Shown: positions 36,468-51,737, counted from the stretch's first letter. The stretch is DNA of 64,000 nucleotides from Georgenia soli (GCF_002563695.1 NZ_PDJI01000004.1:310001-374000), one strand, 5' to 3'. Made by a program: numbers and translations. The notes: generated by a model not told the origin, from the sequence alone.

Positions 36468-36648
36468 GGTGAGTCCGTTTCGTCGTGTCGAGCGGTGGGC
36501 GCCGAGGCGCCGTCACCAAGGATAAGCGATCGAGAACGTCCGAGGGACCGTCCCCGCGCGTGCGGGCCGAGTTTCTCCGGCCGCCAGGTAGCTGGTGGAA
36601 CCCTACGACGACGTCGGCCGCACAGCGGCGCCCTCTCGGGCAGCCGTT

Positions 36649-36670
36649 GTGCGGCCGTCGTGCGGCCGTC
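36649..36670. repeat. Two tandem copies of GTGCGGCCGTC
   Basis: An 11-nt unit occurs twice back to back (36649-36659 and 36660-36670) in the 222-nt gap between tpiA and secG. I see no further feature in this gap that I can support. Confidence 0.5.
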
Positions 36671-36689
36671 GCGGTTGACGGTCCTGCGA

Positions 36690-37487
36690 CTACGCGCCGA
36701 CCTGGTGGTCCTGGTAGCGCACGATGGCGGCGAACTCCTCGGCCTTCAGGCTGGCGCCGCCCACGAGGGCACCGTCGACGTCCTCCTTCTCCATGATGGA
36801 GGCGACGTTCGAGGACTTCACGGACCCGCCGTAGAGCACCCGCACGGCCTGCGCCACGGAGTCGTCGTACAGCTCGGCCAGACGGCCGCGGATGGCTCCG
36901 CACACCTCCTGGGCGTCCTCCGGCGTCGCCACCTCACCGGTGCCGATCGCCCACACGGGCTCGTACGCGATGACGGTCTTCGCGGCCTGCTCGGCCGAGA
37001 GGCCGTCGTACGCGCCGTCGACCTGGGCCAGCGTGTACGCGACGTGCTCGCCGGCCTTGCGGACGTCGAGCCCCTCGCCCACGCAGATGATCGGCGTGAT
37101 CGAGGCGGCGAGGGCAGCCTTCGACTTCGCGCCGACCAGCGCGTCGTCCTCCGCGTGGTACTGCCGTCGCTCGGAGTGCCCGACGACGGCGTAGCTCACA
37201 CCGAGCTTCGCGAGCATCGCGGCGGAGATCTCACCGGTGTACGCGCCGGACTCGTGCGCCGAGACGTCCTGGGCGCCGTAGCGGATGTCGAGCTTGTCGC
37301 CGTCGACCAGCGTCTGCACGGAACGGATGTCCGTGAACGGCGGGACGACGACGACCTCGACGGACCCGTAGTCGTGCTTCGCGTCCTTCAGCGTCCAGGC
37401 AAGCTTCTGGACGAGCGCGATGGCCTCGTGGTGGTCGAGGTTCATCTTCCAGTTGCCCGCCATGAGCGGGGTGCGTGCGGTTGCCAT
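36690..37487 (-). CDS. tpiA: Triosephosphate isomerase
   Basis: A 265-residue TIM barrel: GNWKMN with the active-site Lys, GHSERRQ with the electrophilic His, and [11 protein letters not shown] with the catalytic Glu, then LYGGSV. It interconverts dihydroxyacetone phosphate and glyceraldehyde 3-phosphate. ATG at 37487 abuts the pgk stop with no gap, so the ribosome-binding site lies within pgk and translation is probably coupled. Confidence 0.97.
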   Translation of the reverse strand: MATARTPLMAGNWKMNLDHHEAIALVQKLAWTLKDAKHDYGSVEVVVVPPFTDIRSVQTLVDGDKLDIRYGAQDVSAHESGAYTGEISAAMLAKLGVSYAVVGHSERRQYHAEDDALVGAKSKAALAASITPIICVGEGLDVRKAGEHVAYTLAQVDGAYDGLSAEQAAKTVIAYEPVWAIGTGEVATPEDAQEVCGAIRGRLAELYDDSVAQAVRVLYGGSVKSSNVASIMEKEDVDGALVGGASLKAEEFAAIVRYQDHQVGA

Positions 37488-38678
37488 TCAGTCCTCCAGG
37501 ACGGCGATGCCGGGGAGGGTCTTGCCCTCGAGGAACTCCAGGGACGCGCCGCCGCCCGTGGAGATGTGGGAGAAGGTCGACTCGTCGAAGCCGAGCGTGC
37601 GCACGGCCGCGGCGGAGTCGCCGCCGCCGACGATGGTGAAGCCGTCGGCGTCGGACATCGCCTGGGCGACGGCCTTGGTGCCGGCCGAGAACGCCTCGAA
37701 CTCGAAGACGCCCATCGGGCCGTTCCAGACGATCGTCCTCGCGTCGGCGATCTTGGCGGCGAACGCCTGCTGCGACTCGGGGCCGATGTCGAGACCCATC
37801 TGGTCGTCGGGGATCGCGTCGGCAGCAACGGTGGTCGCCGGGGAGTCCGCCTTGAACTCGGGGGCCACGACGATGTCGGTGGGCAGGACGATCTCGACGC
37901 CCTTCTCCTCCGCCTCGGCGAGGTAGCCCTTCACCGTCTCGATCTGGTCCTCCTCGAGGAGGGACTTGCCGACGCCGTAGCCCTTGGCCGCCAGGAACGT
38001 GAAGACCATGCCGCCGCCGATCAGCAGCCTATCGGCCTTGCCGAGCAGGTTGGCGATGACGCCGAGCTTGTCGGAGACCTTCGACCCGCCCAGGATGACC
38101 ACGTACGGCCGCTCCGGGTTCTCCGTCGCGCGGCTCAGCGAGTCGATCTCCTTGAAGACCAGCTTGCCGGCGGCGTGCGGGAGCCGCTGCGCCACGTCGT
38201 AGACGGACGCCTGCTTGCGGTGGACGACACCGAAGCCGTCGGAGACGTAGGCGTCGGCCAGGGCGGCGAGCTCGTCCGCGAAGGCGCCGCGCTCGGCGTC
38301 GTCCTTGGAGGTCTCGCGGGCGTCGAAGCGCACGTTCTCGACCAGCGCGACCTCGCCGTCGGCCAGGCCGTCGACGACGGACCTCGCGTCCTCGCCGACG
38401 GTGTCCTTTGCGAGGGTCACCTTGGCGCCGAGGAGCTCACCGAGGCGGTCGGCGACGGGCGCGAGGGAGTACTTGGGGTCGGGGCTGCCCTTGGGGCGCC
38501 CCAGGTGGGCGGTGACGACGACCCTCGCGCCCTCGGCCAGCAGCTGCTGGAGCGTGGGGAGCGCGGCACGGATGCGGCCGTCGTCGGTGATGGTCGTCCC
38601 GTCGAGCGGGACGTTGAAGTCGGAGCGGACGAGCACGCGCTTGCCGCGCAGCTCTCCGAGGTCCTCGATGGTCTTCAC
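37488..38678 (-). CDS. pgk: Phosphoglycerate kinase
   Basis: A 396-residue phosphoglycerate kinase with [14 protein letters not shown] at the N-terminus, [20 protein letters not shown], the nucleotide site GPMGVFE and the hinge [12 protein letters not shown] at 38678 has AAGGAA at 8 nt. It is 168 nt after gap, and the gap carries a long perfect inverted repeat. Confidence 0.97.
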   Translation of the reverse strand: MKTIEDLGELRGKRVLVRSDFNVPLDGTTITDDGRIRAALPTLQQLLAEGARVVVTAHLGRPKGSPDPKYSLAPVADRLGELLGAKVTLAKDTVGEDARSVVDGLADGEVALVENVRFDARETSKDDAERGAFADELAALADAYVSDGFGVVHRKQASVYDVAQRLPHAAGKLVFKEIDSLSRATENPERPYVVILGGSKVSDKLGVIANLLGKADRLLIGGGMVFTFLAAKGYGVGKSLLEEDQIETVKGYLAEAEEKGVEIVLPTDIVVAPEFKADSPATTVAADAIPDDQMGLDIGPESQQAFAAKIADARTIVWNGPMGVFEFEAFSAGTKAVAQAMSDADGFTIVGGGDSAAAVRTLGFDESTFSHISTGGGASLEFLEGKTLPGIAVLED

Positions 38679-38777
38679 GAAGATCGTTCCTTAGGTCTCG
38701 ACGTCTTCTGGTTCTTCTTCACGGGCACGGCCTCTGCTGGGCCGTCGGCGCGTGGGACCCGCGCGGGCCCTGACGCG

Positions 38778-38823
38778 CGGACGTCCGCGTGCGCGAGCGA
38801 GATGCTGCGCACGCGGACGTCCG
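38778..38823. repeat. Perfect 17-bp inverted repeat between gap and pgk
   Basis: CGGACGTCCGCGTGCGC (38778-38794) and GCGCACGCGGACGTCCG (38807-38823) are exact complements around a 12-nt loop. It lies 23 nt past the gap stop and about 100 nt before pgk. There is no T-run on the minus strand, so partial termination, attenuation or mRNA processing/stability is plausible. Confidence 0.8.
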
Positions 38824-38846
38824 TCACTGCTGCCGAGCTGCGAGGC

Positions 38847-40223
<1,377 letters not shown>

Positions 40224-41225
40224 TCAGAGGTCCAGCATCTCCGGGGTCAGCGTGGCCTCGGTGTCGGGGATCCCGAGCTCGTGGGCACGCTTGTCGGCCA
40301 TCGCGAGGAGCCGGCGGATCCGCCCTGCGACGGCGTCCTTGGTCAGCGGCGGGTCCGAGAGCTGACCCAGCTCCTCGAGGCTCGCCTGCTTGTGCTCGAG
40401 GCGCAGACGCCCCGCGGTCACGAGGTGCTCCGGGATGTCCTCGCCGAGGATCTCGAAGGCACGCTCCACACGGGCGCCGGCGGCGACGGCGGCGCGGGCC
40501 GACCGACGCAGGTTGGCGTCGTCGAAGTTCGCGAGACGGTTGGCAGTCCCCCGCACCTCCCGCCGCATGCGTCGCTCCTCCCACACCAGCACGGCGTCGT
40601 GCGCCCCCATGCGGGTGAGCATCGCCGAGATGGCGTCGCCGTCCCGGATGACCACACGGTCGATGCCCCGGACCTCGCGAGCCTTCGCCGCGATGTTCAT
40701 GCGCCGGGCGGCACCGACGAGCGCCAGGGCGGCCTCCGGCCCGGGGCACGTGATCTCGAGCGAGCTCGACCGTCCCGGCTCCGTGAGCGAACCGTGCGCG
40801 AGGAACGCACCGCGCCACGCCGCCGTGGCCTCCGCGACGCCGGCCGAGACGACCTGGGGCGGCAGCCCGCGCACGGGGCGGCCGCGGTTGTCCAGCAGAC
40901 CGGTCTGCCGGGCGAGGGACTCGCCGTCGCGCACCACGCGGACCACGTAGCGGTTGCCGCGGCGCAGCCCGCCGCCGGAGACCACGATGATGTCGGAGTG
41001 GTGGCCGTAGACCTCCTGCATCGTCTGGCGGAGGCGACGGGCGGCGATGCCGGCGTCCAGCTCCGCCTCCACCACGATGCGGCCCGAGATGATGTGCAGC
41101 CCGCCCGCGAAGCGGAGGGTCGCGGCCACCTCGGCCTTGCGGGCCGACACCTTGTCCACCCGTACCCGGGCCAGCTCGTCCTTCACGGCAGAGGTCAACG
41201 ACATGCCGGCCATCTTCGCACTCAT
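40224..41225 (-). CDS. whiA: DNA-binding protein WhiA
   Basis: WhiA, 333 residues: an N-terminal LAGLIDADG-like homing-endonuclease fold without nuclease function and a C-terminal helix-turn-helix ([26 protein letters not shown]). It controls sporulation or division genes in Gram-positive bacteria. ATG at 41225 overlaps the yvcK stop (ATGA); the internal start [11 protein letters not shown] (41204) matches homologues better at the N-terminus and remains possible. It ends the conserved uvrC-rapZ-yvcK-whiA cluster. Confidence 0.95.
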   Translation of the reverse strand: MSAKMAGMSLTSAVKDELARVRVDKVSARKAEVAATLRFAGGLHIISGRIVVEAELDAGIAARRLRQTMQEVYGHHSDIIVVSGGGLRRGNRYVVRVVRDGESLARQTGLLDNRGRPVRGLPPQVVSAGVAEATAAWRGAFLAHGSLTEPGRSSSLEITCPGPEAALALVGAARRMNIAAKAREVRGIDRVVIRDGDAISAMLTRMGAHDAVLVWEERRMRREVRGTANRLANFDDANLRRSARAAVAAGARVERAFEILGEDIPEHLVTAGRLRLEHKQASLEELGQLSDPPLTKDAVAGRIRRLLAMADKRAHELGIPDTEATLTPEMLDL

Positions 41226-42247
41226 TCCCCCGCGCTTTCCTGCCGGGACCGGTCCACATCCCCCAGCACACCTTCGAACGCGTCACGGTACGCCGCGGCC
41301 AGGCGGAGCGGATCGTGACGGGCTGTGCCATCCCCCACACCGATCTGGCGGAGGAGCACCTCGGCGCCGCACGCCGCGGCCGCCTCCGTGAGGTCGTCGA
41401 GATCCTCGACGGCGGAGGGGTCGGCCAGCACCACGTCCAGGCGCAGCCCCGGGGAGAGCTCGTGGAGGCTGCGGACGTGGTCGGCCGCCGTCATCCCGTC
41501 GGTCTCCCCCACCTGCGCCGACAGGTTCACCGTCAGCGCGCGACGGGCGGGGGTGGCGTGCAGCGCCTCGGCGAGCTCCGGGACGAGGAGGTGCGGGATG
41601 ACCGAGGTGTACCAGGAGCCCGGGCCGAGGACGACCCAGTCGGCGGCCCGGACGGCCTCGACCGCCTCGGGGCAGGCGGGCGGGTCCTCCGGGATGAGCC
41701 GGATCCGCTCGACCCGCCCGGGGGTCACGGCCACGTTGTACTGGCCGCGGACGGTGCACGTGCTCTCGCCGGAGTGCACCTCGGCCTCGATCTCGAGGGG
41801 CACGGCGGCCATCGGCACCACCCGGCCGTGGACACCGAGGAGGCGGCCCACGAGGTCCAGGCCGGCGACCTCGTTGCCGAGCAGCTCCCACAGCGCCACG
41901 ATCAGCAGGTTGCCGACCGCGTGGTTGTTGAGCGGTCCGTCCGAGACGAACCGGTGCTGGAGCACGTCACGCCAGGTCAGGCCCCACTCGCCGTCGTCGC
42001 ACAGGGCCGAGAGGGCCATGCGAAGGTCACCGGGCGGGAGCACCCCCAGCTCGTGCCGGAGCCGACCGGAGGATCCGCCGTCGTCGGCGACCGTGACGAC
42101 GGCGGTGAGGTTCTGCGACAGGTGGCGCAGCGCGCCCAGGGTCGCCGCGAGCCCGTGGCCGCCACCGAGAGCCACGACCGCCGGCCCTCGGGCGCCACGC
42201 TGGAGGCCGGCCTGGCGCTGCTCGCCGTCGCCGGGGACCAGACTCAT
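41222..42247 (-). CDS. yvcK: YvcK/CofD-like protein (gluconeogenesis factor)
   Basis: A 341-residue YvcK-family protein with [17 protein letters not shown] at the N-terminus, [14 protein letters not shown] and the [14 protein letters not shown] motif. Homologues bind UDP-sugars and support growth on gluconeogenic carbon and cell-wall synthesis. It is joined to rapZ and whiA by four-base ATGA overlaps on both sides. Confidence 0.94.
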   Translation of the reverse strand: MSLVPGDGEQRQAGLQRGARGPAVVALGGGHGLAATLGALRHLSQNLTAVVTVADDGGSSGRLRHELGVLPPGDLRMALSALCDDGEWGLTWRDVLQHRFVSDGPLNNHAVGNLLIVALWELLGNEVAGLDLVGRLLGVHGRVVPMAAVPLEIEAEVHSGESTCTVRGQYNVAVTPGRVERIRLIPEDPPACPEAVEAVRAADWVVLGPGSWYTSVIPHLLVPELAEALHATPARRALTVNLSAQVGETDGMTAADHVRSLHELSPGLRLDVVLADPSAVEDLDDLTEAAAACGAEVLLRQIGVGDGTARHDPLRLAAAYRDAFEGVLGDVDRSRQESAGE

Positions 42248-43194
42248 TCGCGCCCCATGTCCCGGTGGAGAGTACGGACCGACTGCCCCCGATCCCGCAG
42301 CCGCTGGGCGATGGCCTCCGCCATGGCGACCGACCGGTGCTTGCCGCCCGTGCAGCCGACCGCGATGGTGACGAACGGCTTGAGCTCGTCGATGTAGCCG
42401 TCCAGCACGGGCGCGATCGCGTCGACGTAGCGGTCGGCGAACTCCGAGGCGCCGTCCTGGCCGAGCACGTAGTCGCGGACCGGCTCGTCGGTGCCGGTGA
42501 GGTGGCGCAGCTCGGAGACCCAGTACGGGTTGGTGAGGAAGCGGACGTCGACGACGTGGTCGGCGTCCAGCGGGAGGCCGTACTTGAAGCCGAACGACAG
42601 GACCGTCAGACGCAGCGGCCGGTCGGACTCCCCGGCAACGACCTCGCGGACCTTGCGCGCCAGGTCGTGGACGGACAGGTCGGTGGTGTCGATGAGCACG
42701 TCGGCCCGGCGACGCAGGTGCGCGAGCAGCTGGCGCTCCTCGTGGATGCCGTCGAGCAGGCGGCCGTCGCCCTGCAGCGGGTGGGGGCGGCGGACGGACT
42801 CGTAGCGGCGCACGAGCTCCTCGTCCGCGGCGTCGAGGAACACGATGCGGTATCCCGTGCCCTGCATGCGCAGCTGGTCGAGCACGCTGACGAGCTCGGC
42901 AAAGAACTCCCGCGAGCGGACGTCGACCACCGCCGCCAGTCGGTGCACGCCACCCTCGCCGGGGGTCATCATCCGGGCGAGCGCCGCGAGCATCCGGGGC
43001 GGCAGGTTGTCGACGACGTACCAGTCGAGGTCCTCCAGCGCCGCTGCCGTGCGTGAGCGGCCCGCCCCGGACATGCCGGTGATGATGAGGAGCTCCGGCG
43101 GGTCGTTCTTCGGGAGCCTGGCCTCCTCGTCGAGGAGGGGGATGCCCTCCGGGACGGTCGGTGGCCTGCTCTCGTTGTTCCCCGGTCTCTCCAT
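42244..43194 (-). CDS. rapZ: RNase adapter RapZ (YvcJ family P-loop protein)
   Basis: A 316-residue RapZ/YvcJ protein: P-loop GMSGAGRSRTAA at residues 40-51, VDNLPPRML, FGFKYGLPLDADHVVDVRFL and the C-terminal GCTGGKHRSV. In enterobacteria it guides RNase E to GlmZ; in Gram-positives the role is less clear (nucleotide hydrolysis, competence), so RNA adapter activity is inferred by family only. ATG at 43194 is 4 nt after uvrC; GTG at 43218, overlapping uvrC, is an alternative. Confidence 0.93.
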   Translation of the reverse strand: MERPGNNESRPPTVPEGIPLLDEEARLPKNDPPELLIITGMSGAGRSRTAAALEDLDWYVVDNLPPRMLAALARMMTPGEGGVHRLAAVVDVRSREFFAELVSVLDQLRMQGTGYRIVFLDAADEELVRRYESVRRPHPLQGDGRLLDGIHEERQLLAHLRRRADVLIDTTDLSVHDLARKVREVVAGESDRPLRLTVLSFGFKYGLPLDADHVVDVRFLTNPYWVSELRHLTGTDEPVRDYVLGQDGASEFADRYVDAIAPVLDGYIDELKPFVTIAVGCTGGKHRSVAMAEAIAQRLRDRGQSVRTLHRDMGRE

Positions 43195-43198
43195 GCCC

Positions 43199-45511
43199 TC
43201 AGGATGCCAGGTGGTCACGGCCGGCAGGGACGCGGTGCACCTCGACCGAGCCGTCGAGGCTGGTGGCTGCCTCGTCGGGGGTGGCTCCGGCGTCCGGTGT
43301 GGTGGCGGTGGCGGTGGCGGTGTCGGGAGTGGCTCCGGCGTCCGGTGAGTCCGCGGCGGACGCGCCGGACGCGGCGGACGCGCCGGGGGCGCCGAGCGCC
43401 TCCAGGACCGCCTGTGCCGTACGCGGGCCGATCCCCTTGACGGCGGCCACCTCCTCCACGCTCGCGGCCCGGATGTTCTTCACCGAGCCGAAGGCCTTGA
43501 GCAGCGCGCGCTGACGCGTCGGCCCCAGCCCGGGGACGTCGTCGAGGACCGACCGGGTCATCGCCTTCGCGCGCCGGGAACGGTGGTGCGTGATCGCGAA
43601 CCGGTGCGACTCGTCGCGCAGGTGCTGGAGCAGGTACAGCGCGGGCGAGGTCCGGGGCAGCACCACGGGGAAGTCGTCGTCCGGCAGCCAGACCTCCTCC
43701 AGCCGCTTGGCGAGGCCGACCAGTGCGACGTCGTCGATGCCCAGCTCGTCGAGCACCCGCTGGGCTGCGGCCACCTGGGGCTGCCCGCCGTCGACGACGA
43801 CGAGGTTCGGCGGGTAGGCGAACTTGCGGGCCCGCCCCGTGGTGGGGTCGACCGGACCGGAGCGCAGCGGGACCCCGTCGTCGTCCAGGTTGTCGATGTC
43901 GACGGCTCCGGGGCGGTCCGGGTCGTCCCCCGCCAGCGCCGCCCCGACGGCCCGGGCACCGGCGTCGGTCGCGGCGAGGCCGCGGCGCGCCTGCTCCTCG
44001 GCGTCCCGCTCGGCCACGTAGCGGCGGAACCGCCGGCGCAGGACCTCGTCCATCGCGGCGGTGTCGTCCCGGGCGCCCTGGCCGTCCTCGCCGCGGACGA
44101 TGAAGTGGCGGTACTCGGACTTCTTGGCGAGCCCGTCCTCGAACACCACCATGGACCCGACCTGGTGCGCGCCCTGGGTGTGGGAGATGTCGTAGCACTC
44201 GATGCGCAGCGGCGAGTCGGTGAGGCCGAGCGCCTCCTGCAGCTCGGACAGCGCCCGCGACCGGCTGGTGAGGTCCCCGGCCCGGCGGCTCTTGTGCAGG
44301 CTCAGCGCCTGCTCGGCGTTGGTGCGGACCGTCTCGGCGAGGTGCTTCTTGTCGCCCCGCTGCGGCACCCGGATGCGCACCTTGGCGCCGCGCAGGCCGG
44401 TCAGCCAGGCCGTCATCCCCTCCGCGTCGGTCGGCATGACGGGCACGAGAATCTCCCGCGGCACGGCGGTGGTGGGAGTGTGCCGGACGTCGTCGACGCT
44501 CGTGGCCTGGCCGTCGGTGCGGCGGGCGCGCGCCTTGCCGACGGACTTCTCGTCCCTCGGCGCGACCGCCGGCTGGGCGTCGCCGTAGACCTGCTGGAGC
44601 AGGTGCTCGACCAGGCCCGCGTCGTCGAGGTCCTCGACCCGCTCCACGACCCAGCCCCGCTGGCCGCGGATCCGGCCACCCCGGACGTGGAAGACCTGGA
44701 CGCTCGCCTCCAGCTCGTCGGCGGCGAGGCCGAAGACGTCGGCGTCGGTCCCGTCCGGCAGCACGACGGCGTTCTTCTCGACGACGCGGCGCAGGGCGCC
44801 GACGTCGTCCCGCAGGCGGGCGGCACGCTCGAAGTCGAGCGCCGCGGAGGCCTCCTTCATCTCGCGCTCGAGGCGGCGCAGGTGCGGGCCGGTCTCGCCC
44901 TCCATGAACCGGCAGAACTCCTCGGCGAGCTCGCGGTGGTCCTCGACGGAGATGCGGCCTACGCACGGGGCGGAGCACTTGTCGATGTACCCGAGGAGGC
45001 AGGGCCGGCCGGAGGACTGCGCGCGCCGGTACACCCCGGCCGAGCAGGTGCGGACGGGGAAGACGCGCAGGAGCTGGTCGACGGTGTCGCGGATGGCCCA
45101 GGCGTGCGTGTACGGCCCGAAGTAGCGGGTGCCGGGGCGCTTGGCGCCGCGCATGACCTGCACGCGGGGCACCTCCTCCCCCATCGTCACGGCGAGGAAC
45201 GGGTAGGACTTGTCGTCGCGGTACTTGACGTTGAACCGCGGGTCGAACTCCTTGATCCAGGCGTACTCGAGCGCGAGCGACTCGACCTCGGTGCCGACGA
45301 CGGTCCACTCCACCGACGACGCGGTGGTCACCATCTGCTGGGTGCGCGGGTGGAGCGCGGAGAGGTCCTGGAAGTAGTTCGACAGCCGGTTGCGCAGGCT
45401 CTTCGCCTTGCCGACGTAGATGACGCGACCGTGCGGGTCGCGGAAGCGGTACACGCCCGGCAGGTCGGGAACCTCGCCCGGCCGGGGGCGGTACGTGGAC
45501 GGGTCGGCCAT
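43199..45511 (-). CDS. uvrC: UvrABC system protein C
   Basis: UvrC, 770 residues, the dual-incision nuclease of nucleotide excision repair. The GIY-YIG domain ([23 protein letters not shown]) is at the N-terminus, then a UVR motif ([23 protein letters not shown]), the RNase H-like endonuclease core ([31 protein letters not shown]) and the tandem HhH ([20 protein letters not shown]). It is longer than usual (about 600-680) because of low-complexity insertions and a ~55-residue Ala/Thr/Pro tail encoded by repetitive DNA (two 19-nt direct repeats, 43281-43299 and 43329-43347). ATG is at 45511. Confidence 0.96.
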   Translation of the reverse strand: MADPSTYRPRPGEVPDLPGVYRFRDPHGRVIYVGKAKSLRNRLSNYFQDLSALHPRTQQMVTTASSVEWTVVGTEVESLALEYAWIKEFDPRFNVKYRDDKSYPFLAVTMGEEVPRVQVMRGAKRPGTRYFGPYTHAWAIRDTVDQLLRVFPVRTCSAGVYRRAQSSGRPCLLGYIDKCSAPCVGRISVEDHRELAEEFCRFMEGETGPHLRRLEREMKEASAALDFERAARLRDDVGALRRVVEKNAVVLPDGTDADVFGLAADELEASVQVFHVRGGRIRGQRGWVVERVEDLDDAGLVEHLLQQVYGDAQPAVAPRDEKSVGKARARRTDGQATSVDDVRHTPTTAVPREILVPVMPTDAEGMTAWLTGLRGAKVRIRVPQRGDKKHLAETVRTNAEQALSLHKSRRAGDLTSRSRALSELQEALGLTDSPLRIECYDISHTQGAHQVGSMVVFEDGLAKKSEYRHFIVRGEDGQGARDDTAAMDEVLRRRFRRYVAERDAEEQARRGLAATDAGARAVGAALAGDDPDRPGAVDIDNLDDDGVPLRSGPVDPTTGRARKFAYPPNLVVVDGGQPQVAAAQRVLDELGIDDVALVGLAKRLEEVWLPDDDFPVVLPRTSPALYLLQHLRDESHRFAITHHRSRRAKAMTRSVLDDVPGLGPTRQRALLKAFGSVKNIRAASVEEVAAVKGIGPRTAQAVLEALGAPGASAASGASAADSPDAGATPDTATATATTPDAGATPDEAATSLDGSVEVHRVPAGRDHLAS

Positions 45512-45580
45512 GCTCCCGAGCCTACGTCAGCGGGCCGACACCCCCGGTCGACGGCACGGCCGCCGCCTCACACCGCCGCC

Positions 45581-46060
45581 TCACGCCGTCGCGACCGCCA
45601 CCTGCACCGGCTCCACCCGCACTGGGAAGCCGACCGAGCGCGCGAGGTGGTTGTACTCGCGGGCCTCGTGGTGCAGGCGCGCGGCCCGTTCCTCGCTCAC
45701 CGGCTCGGCGTACGTCACCTGCGGGCGCAGCACCACCTCGACGAACGGACCCGAGCCGGCGCCCTCGACGCGCTGGGTCCCGGTGGCCTTGTCCGAGTAG
45801 CTGAGGACGACGACGTCGTGCTTGGCGGCGGTGCGCAGGAACCAGAGCATCTGGGCCTGGGAGAGGGAGCCGACGAACAGCTCCTCCGCCCGGTAGCGGC
45901 TGACGTCGGTGCGGACCTTGAGGTCCGACGTCGCCAGCAGGGTGGGCTTGCCCTCCACCCGCACCTCGTGGTCGCGCGAGTAGCTCGTGTAGCTGGCGGT
46001 GCCGCGCTCGTCGGCCCCGGTCCAGTCCACCGTCACGCTGTACGTCTGGAGTGCTCCCAT
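45581..46060 (-). CDS. OsmC-family protein lacking cysteines
   Basis: A 159-residue OsmC-like protein: the strand pattern TYSVTVDWTGA, the helix PEEL-like YRAEELFVGSLSQAQMLWFL, and VSYSDKATG-type hairpins followed by VVLRPQVTY. Peroxide-reducing OsmC/Ohr proteins use two Cys; this protein contains none, and the expected first Cys (SSCH) is replaced in SLSQAQM. Peroxidase activity is therefore unlikely and a binding role possible. It sits between uvrC and uvrA without obvious functional link. Confidence 0.8.
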   Translation of the reverse strand: MGALQTYSVTVDWTGADERGTASYTSYSRDHEVRVEGKPTLLATSDLKVRTDVSRYRAEELFVGSLSQAQMLWFLRTAAKHDVVVLSYSDKATGTQRVEGAGSGPFVEVVLRPQVTYAEPVSEERAARLHHEAREYNHLARSVGFPVRVEPVQVAVATA

Positions 46061-46100
46061 GGACCCACGTTAGCGACAACCTCCCCGGCGCGGGCAGACC

Positions 46101-48959
<2,859 letters not shown>

Positions 48960-48994
48960 CCGCAGAATCATAGGCGCCAGGTGCGACATCCGCG

Positions 48995-49010
48995 CCGCAC
49001 GTGTGTTCGA
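48995..49010 (-). promoter_or_regulatory. LexA (SOS) box upstream of uvrA
   Basis: On the minus strand TCGAACACACGTGCGG fits the actinobacterial SOS consensus TCGAAC-N4-GTTCGA at 10 of 12 fixed positions. Its location just before uvrA, a known SOS gene in relatives, supports the call. The 112-nt gap also serves the divergent GH15 gene. Confidence 0.6.
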
Positions 49011-49071
49011 CCTCACTCGTGGCGCGCGCCTCCCGTGGCCTCGCCGGCGGCCGTCTGAGACCATCGAGACG

Positions 49072-51048
49072 ATGACCGGCACCTCGCCGCGGGTGACGCC
49101 CGAACGTCCCGGCCCCACCCCCATCGAGGACTACGCGGCGGTGGGCGACGCCCACTCGATCGCGCTCGTCTCCCGTGCCGGTTCCGTCGACTGGCTGTGC
49201 CTCCCGTGGCTGGACTCGCCCGCCTTCTTCGCGGCCCTGCTCGGCAACCCGGAGAACGGGCGCTGGCGGCTGGCCGCCGTCGCGGGTCGGGACGACGCCG
49301 ACGACGACGGCGAGCGTGGCCCTCGCGCCGACGGCCGCCGGGGCGGGGAGGGGCGGGGCGGGCCCGACGCCCGGGTGACGGCCAGCCGCCGGTACCGCGG
49401 CGACAGCTTCGTGCTCGAGACGACCTGGACGACACCGACGGGCACCGCCCGGGTGATCGACGCGATGCCCCTCGCGAACGACCGGTCCGACCTCATCCGG
49501 AGGGTCGAGGGCCTGACCGGCACCGTGACGTTCGAGGAGGAGTGGGTCGTCCGCTTCGGCTACGGCAGGACGAAGCCCTGGGTCCACCGCGACCACGCGA
49601 CCGACGGCACCACGGTGATCCGCGCCGTCGCGGGCCCGGACTCGCTCACGCTGGCCGGTGACCGCCTGCCCCGGGGACGGGAGGGCCGGCACGAGGGCAG
49701 GTTCGAGGTGACGGCGGGCGAGGTGGTCGACCACGTGCTGACGTGGACCAAGTCCTGGGAACCGGTGCCCTGCCGCCCGGACGTCGACCTGGAGCTCCGG
49801 CAGACCGAGCACCTGTGGTCGGACTGGGCCCGGGCGACGTCGTACGAGGGCCCGTACCGGGAGACCGTGGTGCGGTCGCTGCTCACGCTCCGGCTGCTCA
49901 CCCAGGAGCCGACCGGCGGGATCGCGGCCGCCGCGACGACGTCGCTTCCCGAGGAGATCGGCGGCGAGCGCAACTGGGACTACCGGTTCTCGTGGCTGCG
50001 CGACGCCGCGCTCACGCTCGAGGCGCTGGTGGACGTCGGGTACCGGGACGAGGCCGACGAGTGGCGGCAGTGGCTGCTCCGCGCGGCCGCCGGCGACCCA
50101 GAGAACCTGCAGATCATGTACCGCCTGGACGGCGCACGGGACCTGCCCGAGCGGACCCTCGACCACCTCACCGGCTACGCCGGGTCGCGACCCGTGCGCA
50201 TCGGCAACGGCGCCGTCGACCAGCACCAGAACGACGTCCTCGGCGAGGTCATGCTGGCCCTGGACCTCGCCCGCCGCTGCGACCTGCCGGCCGACGACGA
50301 CGCCTGGGCGCTCCAGCGCGTGCTGGTGAACCACATGACCGCGCGCTGGCGCACCCCCGACCACGGCATCTGGGAGATCCGCGGGCCGCTCCGGCACTTC
50401 ACCCACTCGAAGGTGATGTGCTGGGCGGCCGTGGACTGCGCCGTGCGGGCGGTCGAGGACTTCGGCTGCGACGGGCCGCTGGAGACCTGGCGCAGGGTGC
50501 GCGAGGAGATCCGCTCCGACGTTCTCCGGCACGGGTACGACCCCGAGCTCAACTCGTTCGTCCAGTACTACGGGGCCCGCACCACGGACGCCTCGCTGCT
50601 GCAGCTCGTGCAGGTCGGGTTCCTGCCTCCGGACGACCCCAGGATCGTCGGGACCGTCGCCCGTGTCCGGGAGGAGCTCGCCGACGGGCCGTGGGTCCGC
50701 CGGTACCGCACGGAGACCGGGGTGGACGGCCTGGGGGGCGGGGAGCATCCCTTCCTCGCCTGCTGCTTCTGGCTGGTCGACGCGCTCGCCCGCATCGGCG
50801 ACGTCGACACCGCCACCCGGCACATGGACGAGCTCGTCGGCGCGGTCAACGACCTCGGTCTCCTCGCCGAGGAGTACGACCCGGTGAACCGCCGCTACAC
50901 CGGCAACTACCCGCAGGCCTTCTCCCACCTCACGCTCGTGCGGGCGGCGCACGCGCTCAGCGCGGCCTGCGCCAGCCCGACACCGGTCGGCGCGCACGCG
51001 CCGCTCTCGGTGCCCGGACGTCGCCCCGGCGGCGCCGGCCAGGCATGA
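49072..51048 (+). CDS. GH15 glycoside hydrolase (trehalase/glucoamylase type)
   Basis: A 658-residue GH15 enzyme of the group that includes mycobacterial acid trehalase. The N-terminal beta domain begins [18 protein letters not shown]; the (alpha/alpha)6 barrel carries [19 protein letters not shown], the catalytic acid Glu435 in GIWEIRG and the base at Glu600 or Glu601 in LLAEEYDP. No signal peptide is seen, so a cytoplasmic role on trehalose or oligoglucosides is likely; substrate is inferred. An Arg/Gly/Asp-rich insertion lies near residues 75-105. Its stop overlaps a possible start of the next gene. Confidence 0.9.
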   Translation: MTGTSPRVTPERPGPTPIEDYAAVGDAHSIALVSRAGSVDWLCLPWLDSPAFFAALLGNPENGRWRLAAVAGRDDADDDGERGPRADGRRGGEGRGGPDARVTASRRYRGDSFVLETTWTTPTGTARVIDAMPLANDRSDLIRRVEGLTGTVTFEEEWVVRFGYGRTKPWVHRDHATDGTTVIRAVAGPDSLTLAGDRLPRGREGRHEGRFEVTAGEVVDHVLTWTKSWEPVPCRPDVDLELRQTEHLWSDWARATSYEGPYRETVVRSLLTLRLLTQEPTGGIAAAATTSLPEEIGGERNWDYRFSWLRDAALTLEALVDVGYRDEADEWRQWLLRAAAGDPENLQIMYRLDGARDLPERTLDHLTGYAGSRPVRIGNGAVDQHQNDVLGEVMLALDLARRCDLPADDDAWALQRVLVNHMTARWRTPDHGIWEIRGPLRHFTHSKVMCWAAVDCAVRAVEDFGCDGPLETWRRVREEIRSDVLRHGYDPELNSFVQYYGARTTDASLLQLVQVGFLPPDDPRIVGTVARVREELADGPWVRRYRTETGVDGLGGGEHPFLACCFWLVDALARIGDVDTATRHMDELVGAVNDLGLLAEEYDPVNRRYTGNYPQAFSHLTLVRAAHALSAACASPTPVGAHAPLSVPGRRPGGAGQA

Positions 51049-51056
51049 TGCGGGGC

Positions 51057-51737
51057 ATGACCGACGACCTGACCGACGCCCACGTCGAGCCCGGCGGCCC
51101 CGCCGTCGTCCACCGTCTCGGGTCCGTGACGGTGCGCAAGGCCTCCGTCTCCGAGCAGGACAACAACGCCTACCTGGTCACGGCCGGCGACGGCTCCCAG
51201 CTGCTCGTCGACGCCGCCGACGACGCCGGCCGCCTGCTCGCCCTCGTGGCGGAGGGCTCCGGGCGGCTGGACACGGTCGTCACCACGCACCGCCACTGGG
51301 ACCATCACCGGGCCCTGCCCGCCGTCGTCGAGGCCACGGGCGCGGCCGTGCTGGCCGGGGCGGACGACGCCGCCGAGCTGCCCGTCGCGGCCACCCGCAC
51401 CCTGGCCCACGGGGACGTCGTGACGGTCGGGGACGTCGAGCTGGAGGTCGTCGCCCTGCGCGGCCACACGCCCGGTTCCGTGGCGCTGGCGCTGCGGGAG
51501 GGTGACGACGGGCCCCGCCCGGGCCGGGTCCACCTCTTCACCGGCGACTCCCTCTTCCCGGGAGGCGTGGGCCGGACGTGGGCGCCCGAGGACTTCACCT
51601 CGCTGATGGACGACGTCGAAAGCCGGGTCTTCGCCCGGTTCGGCGACGACACCCGCGTCTACCCCGGGCACGGGGACGACACGACGCTCGGCCGGGAACG
51701 TCCTCTTCTGGCCCAGTGGCGCGCCCGCGGCTGGTGA
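51057..51737 (+). CDS. Metallo-beta-lactamase-fold hydrolase (glyoxalase II-like)
   Basis: A 226-residue MBL-fold protein with the metal motif THRHWDHH, then GHTPGS, GDSLFPGGVG and YPGHGDD, as in glyoxalase II and related thioester hydrolases. The substrate is unknown. The start is uncertain: ATG at 51057 follows GCGGGGC, while ATG at 51045 overlaps the GH15 stop (ATGA) and would add four residues. It appears to form an operon with the GH15 gene. Confidence 0.85.
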   Translation: MTDDLTDAHVEPGGPAVVHRLGSVTVRKASVSEQDNNAYLVTAGDGSQLLVDAADDAGRLLALVAEGSGRLDTVVTTHRHWDHHRALPAVVEATGAAVLAGADDAAELPVAATRTLAHGDVVTVGDVELEVVALRGHTPGSVALALREGDDGPRPGRVHLFTGDSLFPGGVGRTWAPEDFTSLMDDVESRVFARFGDDTRVYPGHGDDTTLGRERPLLAQWRARGW

